Shown one piece after another: positions 52,685 through 61,607 of a stretch of DNA of 64,000 nucleotides. The position numbers were made by a program, and so were the translations under genes. Under the pieces are notes generated by a model. The model was given only the letters and a program-made list of their open reading frames with translations, was not told where the DNA came from and did no database searches. The stretch comes from Mesorhizobium sp. NBSH29. Its GTDB lineage: Bacteria > Pseudomonadota > Alphaproteobacteria > Rhizobiales > Rhizobiaceae. The stretch spans positions 1 through 64,000 of the forward strand of contig NZ_CP045493.1 in assembly GCF_015500055.1 (NCBI RefSeq). Direction: 5' to 3'. Numbering within the stretch: position 1 is the stretch's first letter; each line of letters begins with the position of its first letter.

Positions 52685-53713
52685 CTATTCCGCGAGTGGG
52701 GCCGAACCATTGGATGCCGACGCGACGCGTCTTACGCTCTCCGGCGTCAGCCAGTTCTGCTCTACGAGGTCTCGGAGCTTGTAGGCACGATCCAGCGCCT
52801 GCCTGCTCGCCGCGTGCCAGTCGGCGGAGAGGGCGTGTTCCGCGGACCGGGTGTGATCGGCCATCTGAAGGCAGAATTCGGCCCGCTCGTTGAGGAACCG
52901 CACCGCGGCGCGCATGACTTTTTCCATTTCCTCGAACTGCGCCCCCGCCATGATCTCGGCGGTATAACTATGCCCGATGTGACAGCCGAATTTGATGATT
53001 GAACCGACCTCGAATTTTTTCAGCGCGCCGCCACATTCGGGGCAGGTGACCGTCAAAGGCCGCTCGAATGTTCTGGCGTCGGTCAACTCGGGACTTTGCC
53101 CGGAATCCGGTTGAGAAGAGGATATCGGCATGGCTGGATCCTTTCCGTCCTTTCCGTTGACCAGTTCTATCAGCAATTTGGGCATTTCCGCGAGCGGCGG
53201 GCAGTAATCGAGCGCGACGTGCGCGGCCGCGCTTCTCGGCATGTCCGGATAAGCGGCGTCGTCGGGAGCCTGGGCAATCGCGATGCCGCCGCGCCGCTTG
53301 ATTTCAAGCAGGCCGAGCGTGCCGTCGTTCAGATTGCCAGTCAGGATCACGCCCAGCGCGTCGGTGCCATAGTGCTCCGCCGCGCTGCGGAACAGCGGGT
53401 CGATGGCCGGCCGCGCGCAGTTTTCCTTGGGACCACGCAACAGGCGCAGCCGCCCGTCGGCGACGATCATATGGCGATCCGGCGGAGCCACATAGATGCG
53501 GCCAGGATGGATCGTTTCGCCATCTTCGGCATGTTTTGCGGGAAGCGGGCCGGCGGAATTCAAAAGTTCCGGCAATTCGCTTCGATGGGCGCCGATATGC
53601 AGCACCACCAAAACAGGGGCGGGAAACGTATTCGGCAGCGCAGCGGCGAGAAAGCGCAACGCACCTACTCCGCCTGCGGATGCGCCGATGACGATGATTG
53701 AGGAAGATGCCAT
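52685..53713 (-). CDS. CheB-type methylesterase with C-terminal zinc-finger-like domain
   Basis: 342 residues, without a receiver domain. The catalytic triad is complete: Ser12 in VIGASAGG, His39 in VVLHIGAH, and Asp in LTGNLNDGTLGL. After a linker (about 190-215) a second domain starts with CPECGGALKKFE and has CHIGHSY, likely a metal site, followed by helices. Such proteins act in chemosensory or stress signalling with CheB-CheR fusions. It is convergent with the receiver gene. Confidence 0.9.
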   Translation of the reverse strand: MASSSIIVIGASAGGVGALRFLAAALPNTFPAPVLVVLHIGAHRSELPELLNSAGPLPAKHAEDGETIHPGRIYVAPPDRHMIVADGRLRLLRGPKENCARPAIDPLFRSAAEHYGTDALGVILTGNLNDGTLGLLEIKRRGGIAIAQAPDDAAYPDMPRSAAAHVALDYCPPLAEMPKLLIELVNGKDGKDPAMPISSSQPDSGQSPELTDARTFERPLTVTCPECGGALKKFEVGSIIKFGCHIGHSYTAEIMAGAQFEEMEKVMRAAVRFLNERAEFCLQMADHTRSAEHALSADWHAASRQALDRAYKLRDLVEQNWLTPESVRRVASASNGSAPLAE

Positions 53714-53903
53714 GAGAGCCTTCGGGGCTGGCCGGATCGGAATTAAAGGTCAACGCATTCGACCTGGAAAAGTTCGAGAGGACAGCGCACGGCCGCATAG
53801 AGCAAGAGCGCTATGAGAATTAGCCCAAGACTGCCACCCCCCGCTACCCAGGCAACGATCATCTTCGATTTCGTCTTTCTTTCGACCAAACGCGGCTCCA
53901 TCC

Positions 53904-53928
53904 GATGGCGCACGGCGACAGTAGTGAC
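53904..53928 (+). repeat. 25-bp direct repeat, copy 1
   Basis: GATGGCGCACGGCGACAGTA followed by GTGAC is repeated exactly at 55910-55934, 2006 bp away. The stretch between holds an IS256 fragment, a serine recombinase fragment and the diguanylate cyclase gene. It may be an IS end or a target-site trace. Nothing else is recognisable from 53714 to 54028. Confidence 0.75.
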
Positions 53929-54028
53929 GGTGCCGTCGCGGGAGTGGTTGGAATTGAAGTTGGCGTAGTCTCCGGGGTGTTCGACCTCGCATCATCCGGC
54001 GTTGAAGCGCCGGACAGGAGACCACGCC

Positions 54029-54402
54029 ATGAAGAACGATATCATGAAGTCCGGTTCAGCAAAGTCGGGAGCTGAAAACGCCCCCTATCTTTTTGACGAC
54101 TGGTTCGACCCGATCGAAGCAGGCCTGCGCGAGCGGGTGCGCGGCTTCATCGAGACGTTGCGAGAGACAGAGTTGGACGAGGTGCTTGCCGGCCCCGTTA
54201 TGGCCGACGGCCGACCAAAGCCGAACAGGGCGATGACAGCGCCAGCATTGCAGGTCACCGCCACGGCAGCCGGACGCGCCGGCTGACGGGGTCACTCGGC
54301 ATGACCGAGATTGCGGTGCCGCGGGCGCGCCTTGAGGCTGGCGATGGCAAGACGGTGGAATGGAAGAGCAAGGTCCTGCGCGCCTATCAACGCGCACGAT
54401 AA
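54029..54402 (+). pseudogene. IS256-family transposase, N-terminal fragment
   Basis: The frame starts MKNDIMKSGSAKSG, then LFDDWFDPIEAGLRERVRGF, shifts frame around 54180-54290, and resumes as RLTGSLGMTEIAVPRARLE and VEWKSKVLRAYQRAR before a stop at 54402. This is the first third of an IS256 (mutator-type) transposase. The DDE domain is missing. Confidence 0.75.
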
Positions 54403-54611
54403 CTGTCGGCAAATCTAAGCATTTTGGTTGCGGCTCATGCCGAAGTGATGGTTCGCTTCACGAGCTTTTGGCCCACTAGGCCAATCTCATGACCTCCCAC
54501 CCAACCCCCATTTGGGGGCCGCTGGCACGCTGGCCGCGGCTTTATCGTCAAATGAGCAGCTTCTATTCCTCACAGATAAGCTAACGGGACAAACCGCTAA
54601 TTTTGCGCGCC

Positions 54612-54790
54612 GACGCAGCAGTTCACCACCACGACCTCGATGGGACGGCTGACCCTCAATGTCCTCCTGTCGTTTGCCCAGTTCGAACGCGAGGTCACGA
54701 CAGAGCGCATTCGCGACAAGATTGCTGCATCGAAGCGCAAACGTATCTGGATGGGCGGCACCGTATCGCTCGGCTACCAGTGTTCCCCGG
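54612..54790 (+). pseudogene. serine recombinase, internal fragment
   Basis: The frame contains FTTTTSMGRLTLNVLLSFAQ, then FEREVTTERIRDKIAASKRK and GGTVSLGYQ, the end of a resolvase catalytic domain plus the start of the large-recombinase region. Both the catalytic Ser part and the C-terminus are absent. Sequence from 54403 to 54611 shows no gene. Confidence 0.75.
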
Positions 54791-54805
54791 CTATGCGAAC
54801 AGCCT

Positions 54806-54849
54806 GCCTAACAAGCGCGTTAATGTGGTATTCACAGGTTGGCCACATG
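54806..54849 (+). repeat. dispersed 46-bp repeat, copy 2
   Basis: Partner of 48151-48196. It follows the recombinase fragment directly and lies 80 bp upstream of the diguanylate cyclase start, so it may contain a recombination site or a promoter part. Confidence 0.6.
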
Positions 54850-54928
54850 GTCGAGTGTATCGTCGGCAGGGCCATCGCCTTTTCACGATATGAAAACACA
54901 GGGACAGTGAGCCGTCGAGGATAAGATT

Positions 54929-55873
54929 GTGACACCGATACTCGAATCGAAGGGCTTCGCGGCCGCCGTCATAGACGCGCTCGCATCGCATCTCTGCGTC
55001 GTAGATCGGGAAGGTGTCATTATCGCCGTCAACCACGCCTGGCTGAATTTCAAACGGGAAAATGCAACCGCGCCTGTGCAATCCGATATCGGCACCCACT
55101 ACCTGAGGATTTGCCGAAGCGCCACTGGTCCTGGTTCCGAGGAGGGCGAACCTTTTGCGATCGGGGTCCGGGCTGTCCTCACTGGGAAGACCGCGCTTTT
55201 TCAGATGGAATATCCCTGTCATTCCCCGACGCAGAACCGATGGTTTTTGGGCCGGGTGACGCCGCTCAAGGCAGAGCAAGGGGGCGCCGTAATTTCCCAC
55301 CTGAATATCACCGACCGAAAGCTCGTGGAGCTAGAACTGGCCCGCCTGGCGGCGACCGATCCGCTGACAGGGTTGCCAAATCGACGGTTCTTTCAGCAGA
55401 CAGCAAACCTTGAACTGGAGCGGGTGCGTCGCTTTAGCGGTTCGACTTCCGTTATCATGCTGGATGTGGACCACTTCAAGTCAGTAAACGATACTTACGG
55501 TCATGCCTTGGGCGACGAAGCCCTTCGGTGTATGACCCGAATATGCAACGGGTTACTACGTCAGATGGACGTATTCGCACGCCACGGCGGGGAAGAATTC
55601 GTCATCCTGCTACCGGGAACGGAAGATGCGGGAGCATGCAGCGTTGCCGAAAAACTGCGCAGCGCGATCGCCCATATGCCCATAAGTGATGGGCAGAACC
55701 ACATCAAATTGACAGCCAGCTTCGGGGTGACTCAGCTCCGACCGGCCGACCAGAATATCGAGGCGGCGCTCGCCCGCGCTGACACTGCTCTCTATGCAGC
55801 GAAGCACTCTGGAAGGAACTGCGTCAAGAGTTTTGCGGTGCTGGAACGCGAGGGGGGCAAGCTGAGCGCCTGA
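54929..55873 (+). CDS. PAS-GGDEF diguanylate cyclase
   Basis: 314 residues with a GTG start at 54929. An N-terminal PAS-like sensor (VVDREGVIIAVNHAWLNFK, then EYPCHSPTQNRWFLGRVTPL) precedes a GGDEF domain with ATDPLTGLPNRR and the active-site motif GGEEF in ARHGGEEFVILLPG. RQMD five residues earlier fits the inhibitory I-site. It should make c-di-GMP under feedback control. Its PAS domain resembles that of the GGDEF-EAL protein at 58114. Confidence 0.93.
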   Translation: MTPILESKGFAAAVIDALASHLCVVDREGVIIAVNHAWLNFKRENATAPVQSDIGTHYLRICRSATGPGSEEGEPFAIGVRAVLTGKTALFQMEYPCHSPTQNRWFLGRVTPLKAEQGGAVISHLNITDRKLVELELARLAATDPLTGLPNRRFFQQTANLELERVRRFSGSTSVIMLDVDHFKSVNDTYGHALGDEALRCMTRICNGLLRQMDVFARHGGEEFVILLPGTEDAGACSVAEKLRSAIAHMPISDGQNHIKLTASFGVTQLRPADQNIEAALARADTALYAAKHSGRNCVKSFAVLEREGGKLSA

Positions 55874-55909
55874 TGATCCCGAGCCCATTCCCCATGCGGA
55901 TCACAGGAA

Positions 55910-55934
55910 GATGGCGCACGGCGACAGTAGTGAC
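55910..55934 (+). repeat. 25-bp direct repeat, copy 2
   Basis: Identical to 53904-53928. The 55935-56261 region after it has no intact gene. A minus-strand frame here ends VQEKVQEHLDLNDPNQRGL; I do not recognise it. Confidence 0.75.
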
Positions 55935-56261
55935 ATAAACTGGAACAGAAGGTTGACCCCGGGGGTTTTAGAGTCCTCTCTGATTGGGGTCGTTGAGGTC
56001 AAGGTGCTCCTGCACTTTTTCCTGGACCGTTCCGCAGGTCACTCGCTTCTCTTCGCGGTCGGCGCCTTGGGCGCCGCATGATGGGGTCAGGAGAGAGAGG
56101 CGTCTCAATCTGTTTCACGACCCTTGCCGTGGTTTTGGTTGGCAGGCTCGGGACTCTCAACGAGATCGCCTCGCCCGTCGTCCCCACGAAACGATCCGGG
56201 CATCGCCCTTTCGGGCAAAAACTCGGTTCTTGTTCCTTGCTCCTTTGCCCGTTAGCCCGGT

Positions 56262-56655
56262 TCACGCCGCCGCAGCGGCAGGCTCCTTTCCAAAGCGGAA
56301 TTCGGTGGCGTCGACCCACATGCGGTGCAGGATGACCGCCAGCTTGCGAGCCACCGCCACGCGCGCCCGCGCCATGCCGCGGCGTCGGGCGATGTTCATG
56401 CCCCAGGCGCGCAAGCTCGACCATTTCTTCGAGCGCACGAGCAGCGAATGCGCGGCCTCATAGGGAGCGGTGCCGGCGAGTTCGTCGCCGCAGCGGCTGA
56501 CCTTGCCCTGGATGTCGGTCTCGCCGGACTGGTAGCGCGCCGGCGTCAGCCCCAGATGTGCGCCCACCGCCCGCGACGAGCCGAACCGCTCCGGCCGGTC
56601 GATCGCGGCGCGGAACGTAAGCGCCGTGATCGGCCCGACGCCGCCGGTCCGAAGA
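56262..56655 (-). pseudogene. IS110-family transposase, C-terminal fragment
   Basis: Minus-strand frame with [20 protein letters not shown], then [20 protein letters not shown] and [17 protein letters not shown], typical of the C-terminal transposase_20 domain with its catalytic Ser region. The N-terminal part lies separately and inverted at 56948-57168. The middle of the protein is missing. Confidence 0.8.
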
Positions 56656-56827
56656 GCAAAAGGGCTGCCATGTCCTGCCGCGGCGCTGGGTCGTTGAGCG
56701 GACCTTCGGCTGGATGATGCGCTGGCGCCGCCTGGTGCGCGACTACGAGCAACGCATCGACGTCTCGACCGCAATGATCCACATCGCAATGGGCGGTGTG
56801 CCCATTCGACGAAACGCTCATCCATGA
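56656..56827 (+). pseudogene. IS5-family transposase, C-terminal fragment
   Basis: Plus-strand frame [40 protein letters not shown], then a stop at 56827. It contains the catalytic Glu region (WVVERTFGW). A TTTCCAAACAG end sequence follows at once, as it does beside the N-terminal fragment at about 57675. Confidence 0.72.
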
Positions 56828-56947
56828 CTTTCCAAACAGATGGGGTGACTGGGGTTTCTGCCGAGCCCGGATAAGGGCGGCTGCAACTGTCGTGATGTGA
56901 GAACGTGGTCGATGTCGATTCGCCACAAGCATCGGGAAGGAGCAGCC

Positions 56948-57168
56948 ATGAAGTACTTTGCCGGACTGGACGTGTTTTTGGAAGAGACCGCGATCTGCAT
57001 CGTCGACGAGAGCGGGCGGATCGTCAAGGAAACGCGCGCTGCGAGCGAGCCGGATACGCTGAGCGAAGCATTGCGCAAAGTCGGGCTGCCGCTGGGACGA
57101 GTCGGCCTGGAAGCCTGCTCGCTGACGGCTTGGCTGCACGACGAGTTGCGCGCCGAAGCTAGCCGGCT
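56948..57168 (+). pseudogene. IS110-family transposase, N-terminal fragment
   Basis: Begins [20 protein letters not shown] with GGAG upstream, then EACSLTAWLHDELRAEA, and breaks at about 57165. This RuvC-like N-terminus holds the first catalytic Asp. It is in opposite orientation to its C-terminal part at 56262-56655. Confidence 0.8.
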
Positions 57169-57622
57169 ATCTGCATCGAGACGCGTTAGGCTTGCGGCCG
57201 ACGATCTTCTTGTTGGCGTCATAACCCCTTGTTTCGGCTTGCAGAGCCTTGTCCGTCTGGCTGTCGATCACCGCCGCCGTCGGGCTGGCTTCGCGGCCCT
57301 GCTGCTCCCGGTCGAGCATCAGTTCGACATCATGGATGGTCTGGAACAGGAAGCGGCGCGTCAGTTCGCGGAACCAGCCATAAACCGTCCGCCAATGGCC
57401 AAAGTGGATCGGCAGCATCCGCCAGCCGCAGCCCGAACGCACCATATAGCGCACCGCGTTGATGACCTCGCGGAAATCGACCTCGCGCGGCCGGCCAAGC
57501 GTTCCTGGCTCCGGCATCAGCGGCGCGATCCGCGACCATTCCTCGTCCGTCAAATCCGGCGGATACCGCTTGGTCTTCCGGGCGATCTTGGCCATCCGGC
57601 CTCGGGTCTCATCTGTCCACAT
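57167..57622 (-). pseudogene. IS5-family transposase, N-terminal fragment
   Basis: 151 codons: YPPDLTDEEWSRIAPLMPEP, YMVRSGCGWRMLPIHFGHW and TAAVIDSQTDKALQAETRGY with the first catalytic Asp, ending at KIVGRKPNASRCR where it joins the IS110 fragment. The matching C-terminus lies in the opposite orientation at 56656-56827. Confidence 0.78.
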
Positions 57623-57808
57623 CCAAAGTGTGAATCACATTCAACCCTCAAACGAAACCCCTCCGACCCAGTTTCCAAACAGTCTCATAGGCGAGCGACG
57701 GATAAAGCGGACGACCAATCGATCCGATTTACCGCCACAGAAAGTGCGCGTATGTTACTTTAGGTGCGGTGTCAACCAACTGTTGACCAATTGCGCTGGG
57801 GAGTAATC

Positions 57809-58174
57809 ATGACGGAGCGTTCAGCTGTTATCCAGACACAAAGCGGCAGCGCCGACGTCGGTTGGTCAACGCTTGACGGAGTTGTGGTCAATATTACCCA
57901 GACAGGTCCCCCGCCTCTTATTTCCGCGCAGATGCATTTTTCTGTGGATCAAGCGTGCCAGCTAACTTCAGTGCTACTGGCAGCGTGCCGAACCGCTGGA
58001 TCGGAATTGAAAAAGCTTGAACCCGATTCCTCGGATGAACTTCTGGCCTTGGCAGAACGGCTCCGTTCCGATCAGAAAAATTTGACTCCTACTGACCTGC
58101 GCGTAGCCGCCGGCTATCTCGAACTGCTCCTTAAATTTGGCGCGGGCAATGCACTTGGGGCTCGCGAGGGATAA
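57809..58174 (+). CDS. hypothetical protein
   Basis: 121 residues from the ATG at 57809 (GGGGAG upstream). A beta-rich N-terminal half (GWSTLDGVVVNITQTGPPPL) is followed by a helical half (DELLALAERLRSDQ, RVAAGYLELLLKFG). No signal or membrane segment. The family is not recognised. Its last 61 bp overlap the 3' end of the convergent GGDEF-EAL gene. Confidence 0.6.
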   Translation: MTERSAVIQTQSGSADVGWSTLDGVVVNITQTGPPPLISAQMHFSVDQACQLTSVLLAACRTAGSELKKLEPDSSDELLALAERLRSDQKNLTPTDLRVAAGYLELLLKFGAGNALGAREG

Positions 58175-59877
58175 GTCCACTTCTTTATGATGTCTGGGAT
58201 CGCGGAGGCGGGCTGAGGCCTGCCGAACAGATACCCCTGGCCGTGGTCGCATCCGAGGGCCGCGACAATACCCTCGATTTCCACATCTTCGATGCCTTCG
58301 GCAACCACGCTCAGCCCAAGTTCGTGAGCAAGATGGGTAATCGAGCGCACTACACTGCGAGCACGACGGCTGCTATTCAGTTGTTTGACAAACGACATGT
58401 CAATCTTGATCTCGTCCAGCGGAAATTGAGAAAGGTGCGACAATGACGCATAACCGGTACCAAAATCATCCAGTGATATTTTGAACCCGGCATCTCGCAA
58501 GCGAGTTAGAATGGTTTCAAAATCATTGTTGCTGTCCCCGAGAACAACGTCTTCTGTTATTTCGAGTTTCAGTTGTTCAGCGTTGACCGAGTTCGCCAAA
58601 GTCTCACGGCACAGAAAATCCACAAAATTGGGATTTCGAAGTTGGCCTGTGGTCAGGTTGACGCTTATACGGATTTCCGGCCAGTCCGAAAGATGCTGGA
58701 TGACTTGAAGAAGCACAACCTGTGAGAGCGCCTCCCCCATGCCCCAGTCTTTCAGGAGCGGAAGGAAGTGCGCCGGGGTGAGCAGACCGAGGTCCGGGTG
58801 CTGCCATCGGATCAGGGCTTCGAACCCCAACAAGGACTTGTCTTTCAGGCTCACGATTGGCTGAAAGTAGGTCTCGAACTCGTTGCGAACGATGCCCGAG
58901 CGACCCTGGTTGAACAACTTCTTGCGCTGCTGCGCTGCGTCGCGCAGATTGTCCGTGTAGAATACGTATCGGTTTCGGCCGCCATTTTTTGCCCGGTATA
59001 GAGCCAGGTCAGCGGCCTTGAGCAGTGATGCGGGCGCAACCGCGTCGGTGGGATAGAAGGCGATTCCAACCGACGCGGCGGAATGCACCTGTTCGCCGTC
59101 AATCGGGTAAGGCTGGTCAAGAAGGCCAAGAAGTTCCTCCGCAAGCGGAACGACGCTCCAAGGCTGTTCGACCGCAAGGAGCAAAGCGAATTCGTCGCCT
59201 CCCATTCGAGCAGCGATGGTCGAGGGATTCCGCGAGGTCAAACTCGATAAGCGTTCCGCCACCTGCTTGATCACGAGATCGCCAATATCGTGACCAGAGG
59301 TGTCGTTGATTTCCTTGAAGTTGTCCAAGTCCAGTAGCAACAGCGCTACCGTGCATCCCGTCTTGTGTTCCGCGAATGCCTTGCTGATATGATCAATCAT
59401 GGATCGGCGGTTTCTCAGGCCGGTAAGCTCGTCAGTCTCGGCGAACCCCTTCAGCTGCATTTCGAGCAGCTTTTTTTCTGTTATTTCCTGATGTGAGACG
59501 ACGGCTCCCAGAGATTGTTTGCCCTGACTATTATCGGAGCCGAATCGAAGCGGCGTTGCCCGGGTCAAGAACCAGCGTTGTTCGGTATGCGAATGACAAG
59601 GATACTCGGCCTCGAACCGTTGACGCTTTCCATCCAGCACCTGCCGAATTGCTGTTGCAATTCGATGAGCCGCTTCAGAATCGTCGCCACCCGCCTTCCT
59701 GCAAATCTCCAGGTAGTTTACGCCGATGTACGAACCGATGCCGCCGTTGCGGGACGAGAATTGTTTCCAAGCGGCGTTTTCGGCCCGAACGATTCCGTCA
59801 TGATCGATGACACAAATGCTCGCCGTCAGCGCGTCAACTACGGACAGCGCCACTTGGTCCTCGGATAGCCAGTTCAT
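58114..59877 (-). CDS. PAS-GGDEF-EAL protein (c-di-GMP turnover)
   Basis: 587 residues from the ATG at 59877 (GGGAGG upstream). PAS-like sensor (VVDALTASICVIDHDGIVRA, EYPCHSHTEQRWFLTRAT), then GGDEF (DELTGLRNRRSM, MGGDEFALLL), then EAL with FEALIRWQHP, EITEDVVLGD, DDFGTGYASLS and IKIDMSFVK. Cyclase and phosphodiesterase motifs both look intact, but no RxxD inhibitory site is seen before GGDEF. With the related PAS-GGDEF protein at 54929 it probably balances c-di-GMP to one type of signal. Confidence 0.93.
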   Translation of the reverse strand: MNWLSEDQVALSVVDALTASICVIDHDGIVRAENAAWKQFSSRNGGIGSYIGVNYLEICRKAGGDDSEAAHRIATAIRQVLDGKRQRFEAEYPCHSHTEQRWFLTRATPLRFGSDNSQGKQSLGAVVSHQEITEKKLLEMQLKGFAETDELTGLRNRRSMIDHISKAFAEHKTGCTVALLLLDLDNFKEINDTSGHDIGDLVIKQVAERLSSLTSRNPSTIAARMGGDEFALLLAVEQPWSVVPLAEELLGLLDQPYPIDGEQVHSAASVGIAFYPTDAVAPASLLKAADLALYRAKNGGRNRYVFYTDNLRDAAQQRKKLFNQGRSGIVRNEFETYFQPIVSLKDKSLLGFEALIRWQHPDLGLLTPAHFLPLLKDWGMGEALSQVVLLQVIQHLSDWPEIRISVNLTTGQLRNPNFVDFLCRETLANSVNAEQLKLEITEDVVLGDSNNDFETILTRLRDAGFKISLDDFGTGYASLSHLSQFPLDEIKIDMSFVKQLNSSRRARSVVRSITHLAHELGLSVVAEGIEDVEIEGIVAALGCDHGQGYLFGRPQPASAIPDIIKKWTYPSRAPSALPAPNLRSSSR

Positions 59878-60150
59878 CCTTTTGCCACCTCCCCATATGG
59901 GTTGAGCGGCATCGAAGCGCACTGAAGCTTAAGATAGCTTGAAGATCGAATTCTTCGCGCCAGTTCGGCCGTCGCTTCGGCACCAGCAAACGCACATGCC
60001 GCTCACGTTTGAAGAAAATCATAAAACCACCGGAACTATTCCTCCGCGACAACGCTCTAGTAATATCTGAATTTGTACTCTTCCGATCCAGCATAATTGT
60101 GACCAGAATTCAAACGACTCACAAATAATTGAGCAAATTGAATAACTTAC

Positions 60151-60175
60151 GGAACTTTGCGCGGAGGCTTTCGTT
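60151..60175 (+). promoter_or_regulatory. EcfG-type general stress promoter
   Basis: GGAAC at 60151-60155 and CGTT at 60172-60175 are 16 bp apart, the consensus of EcfG sigma-factor promoters in Alphaproteobacteria. The ferritin-like gene starts 53 bp downstream. A weaker match (GGAAC, 16 bp, CGCT) lies near 60031. Confidence 0.75.
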
Positions 60176-60227
60176 GCTACTCCCATGCGGAAATGATTTC
60201 GCATCAAATCCCAAAATGGAGAGTTCG

Positions 60228-60914
60228 ATGCAACACAATCAGACAGAGTCTCGTGCTGGACCTTTGTCCGCACAGAAATCCAGGAGGACCGTCCTCCAAT
60301 GGACCGGCGGAGTCGTCGCCACGCTTGCCATATTCGGCGGCAGCCTTCCGAACTTCGGCATCACGCCGGCGTTGGCGGCTGATCTAGGCGAAGGCGATAT
60401 CGGCATATTGAACTATGCCTACGCCTTGGAGCAGCTTGAAGCAGCTTTCTACACCAAGGTGATCGAAAGCCCCTACGGGGAGATGAGCGGTGACGAGAAG
60501 GCAATCCTCACTGACATCCGCGATCATGAAGTCGCGCATCGTGATTTCCTGAAAGGCGCGCTCGCCGACAAGGCAATCCCTGATCTCGAAGTGGACTTTT
60601 CCAAGGTCGATTTTGCCAGCCGTGAAAGCGTCCTGACTACAGCCAAGACGTTCGAAGACCTCGGCGTTGCCGCCTATAATGGCGCGGGGAAATTGCTCGA
60701 GAAGGGCGACTACCTTGTCGCCGCAGGTCGTATAGTATCGGTCGAAGCGCGACATGCGGCTACGATCCGCGATCTGCTACAACCTGGCAGCGTTGCATTC
60801 GCGGGCCCTGACGTGGTCGACAAGAACGGCCTCGACGGAGCGTTGGAGCCTGCGAAGGTTCTCGCCGCCGCTGATCCGTTCATCAAAACCGAAGTCACGG
60901 CAAAGAGCCTCTAG
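60228..60914 (+). CDS. Tat-exported ferritin-like domain protein 1
   Basis: 228 residues from the ATG at 60228, with GGAGAG just upstream. A twin-arginine signal (SRRTVLQWTGGVVATLAIFGG) precedes a ferritin-like helical bundle: LNYAYALEQLEAAFYTKVI, DIRDHEVAHRDFLKG, TFEDLGVAAYNGAG and SVEARHAATIRDLL. The Glu and His positions fit a di-metal site. It belongs to the Ferritin_2-type exported proteins. First of a tandem pair behind an EcfG-type promoter, so it is probably a periplasmic stress protein. Confidence 0.87.
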   Translation: MQHNQTESRAGPLSAQKSRRTVLQWTGGVVATLAIFGGSLPNFGITPALAADLGEGDIGILNYAYALEQLEAAFYTKVIESPYGEMSGDEKAILTDIRDHEVAHRDFLKGALADKAIPDLEVDFSKVDFASRESVLTTAKTFEDLGVAAYNGAGKLLEKGDYLVAAGRIVSVEARHAATIRDLLQPGSVAFAGPDVVDKNGLDGALEPAKVLAAADPFIKTEVTAKSL

Positions 60915-60919
60915 GAGGA

Positions 60920-61588
60920 ATGATCATGAACACCAACACCAACACGATCCTTGGCGCGCTCGACCCCGATTTGGCGAGCCGTCTGGTTACAAGCCGTCGC
61001 GGCCTCTTCTCCCATGCGGCGTTGTCGCTTGGCGCACTTGCCTCGGCTCCGCTGGTCCTTGCCGCAGCATCGAAGCAGGCTTTTGCGGCAGGGTTGCCGC
61101 AACAGATCGTCGATACGTTGAACTTCGCACTGACGCTCGAACATATCGAGGATGCATTCTACCGTTCCGCTCTGGAGAAGGATTTCATCCCCGCCGAACA
61201 CAAGGCAGTGTTCCAGCAGATCGGCCTGCATGAAGCGGCACACGTGGCCTTCCTGTCCGGCGCTCTCGGAGCGGCGGCTGTCAAGCGTCCAGAAGCCGAC
61301 TTCACGGCGGGCGGAAAGTATGCCGATGTGTTCTCGAATTTCGAAACTTTCTTGACCCTATCGCAGACCTTCGAAGACCTCGGTGTGGCCGCCTACAAGG
61401 GTCAGGCCGGAAATCTGATGGAGAATGACGACATCCTTACGGCCGCGCTCCAGATCCATTCGGTCGAAGCACGTCATGCCGCTCAGGTCCGCCGGATAGG
61501 GGGCAAGAAGGCTTGGGATGGTGCATTCGATGAGCCGATGACCAAGGAAGCTGTGCTTGCTGCGGCAATGCCGTTTTTGAAGGCTTAA
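60920..61588 (+). CDS. Tat-exported ferritin-like domain protein 2
   Basis: 222 residues, starting 5 bp after the first gene with TAGGAGG upstream. Twin-arginine signal (TSRRGLFSHAALSLGALASAPL). Core: LNFALTLEHIEDAFYRSAL, GLHEAAHVAFLSGAL, TFEDLGVAAYKGQAGNLM and SVEARHAAQVRRI. It is clearly a paralogue of the preceding protein and probably works with it, perhaps as a heteromer binding iron or manganese. A terminator follows. Confidence 0.87.
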   Translation: MIMNTNTNTILGALDPDLASRLVTSRRGLFSHAALSLGALASAPLVLAAASKQAFAAGLPQQIVDTLNFALTLEHIEDAFYRSALEKDFIPAEHKAVFQQIGLHEAAHVAFLSGALGAAAVKRPEADFTAGGKYADVFSNFETFLTLSQTFEDLGVAAYKGQAGNLMENDDILTAALQIHSVEARHAAQVRRIGGKKAWDGAFDEPMTKEAVLAAAMPFLKA

Positions 61589-61607
61589 CAAGCGCGCCTA
61601 CGCCTAC

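Noticed and set aside
60031..60055. Second EcfG-like promoter (GGAAC, 16 bp, CGCT)
   Set aside because: The -10 box deviates and a better match is closer to the gene.
59834..60094. Small minus-strand frame with FFKRERHVRLLVPKRRPNW
   Set aside because: Lies in the leader of the GGDEF-EAL gene and overlaps its start; basic composition, no ribosome-binding site or known family. Kept only as a weak possibility.
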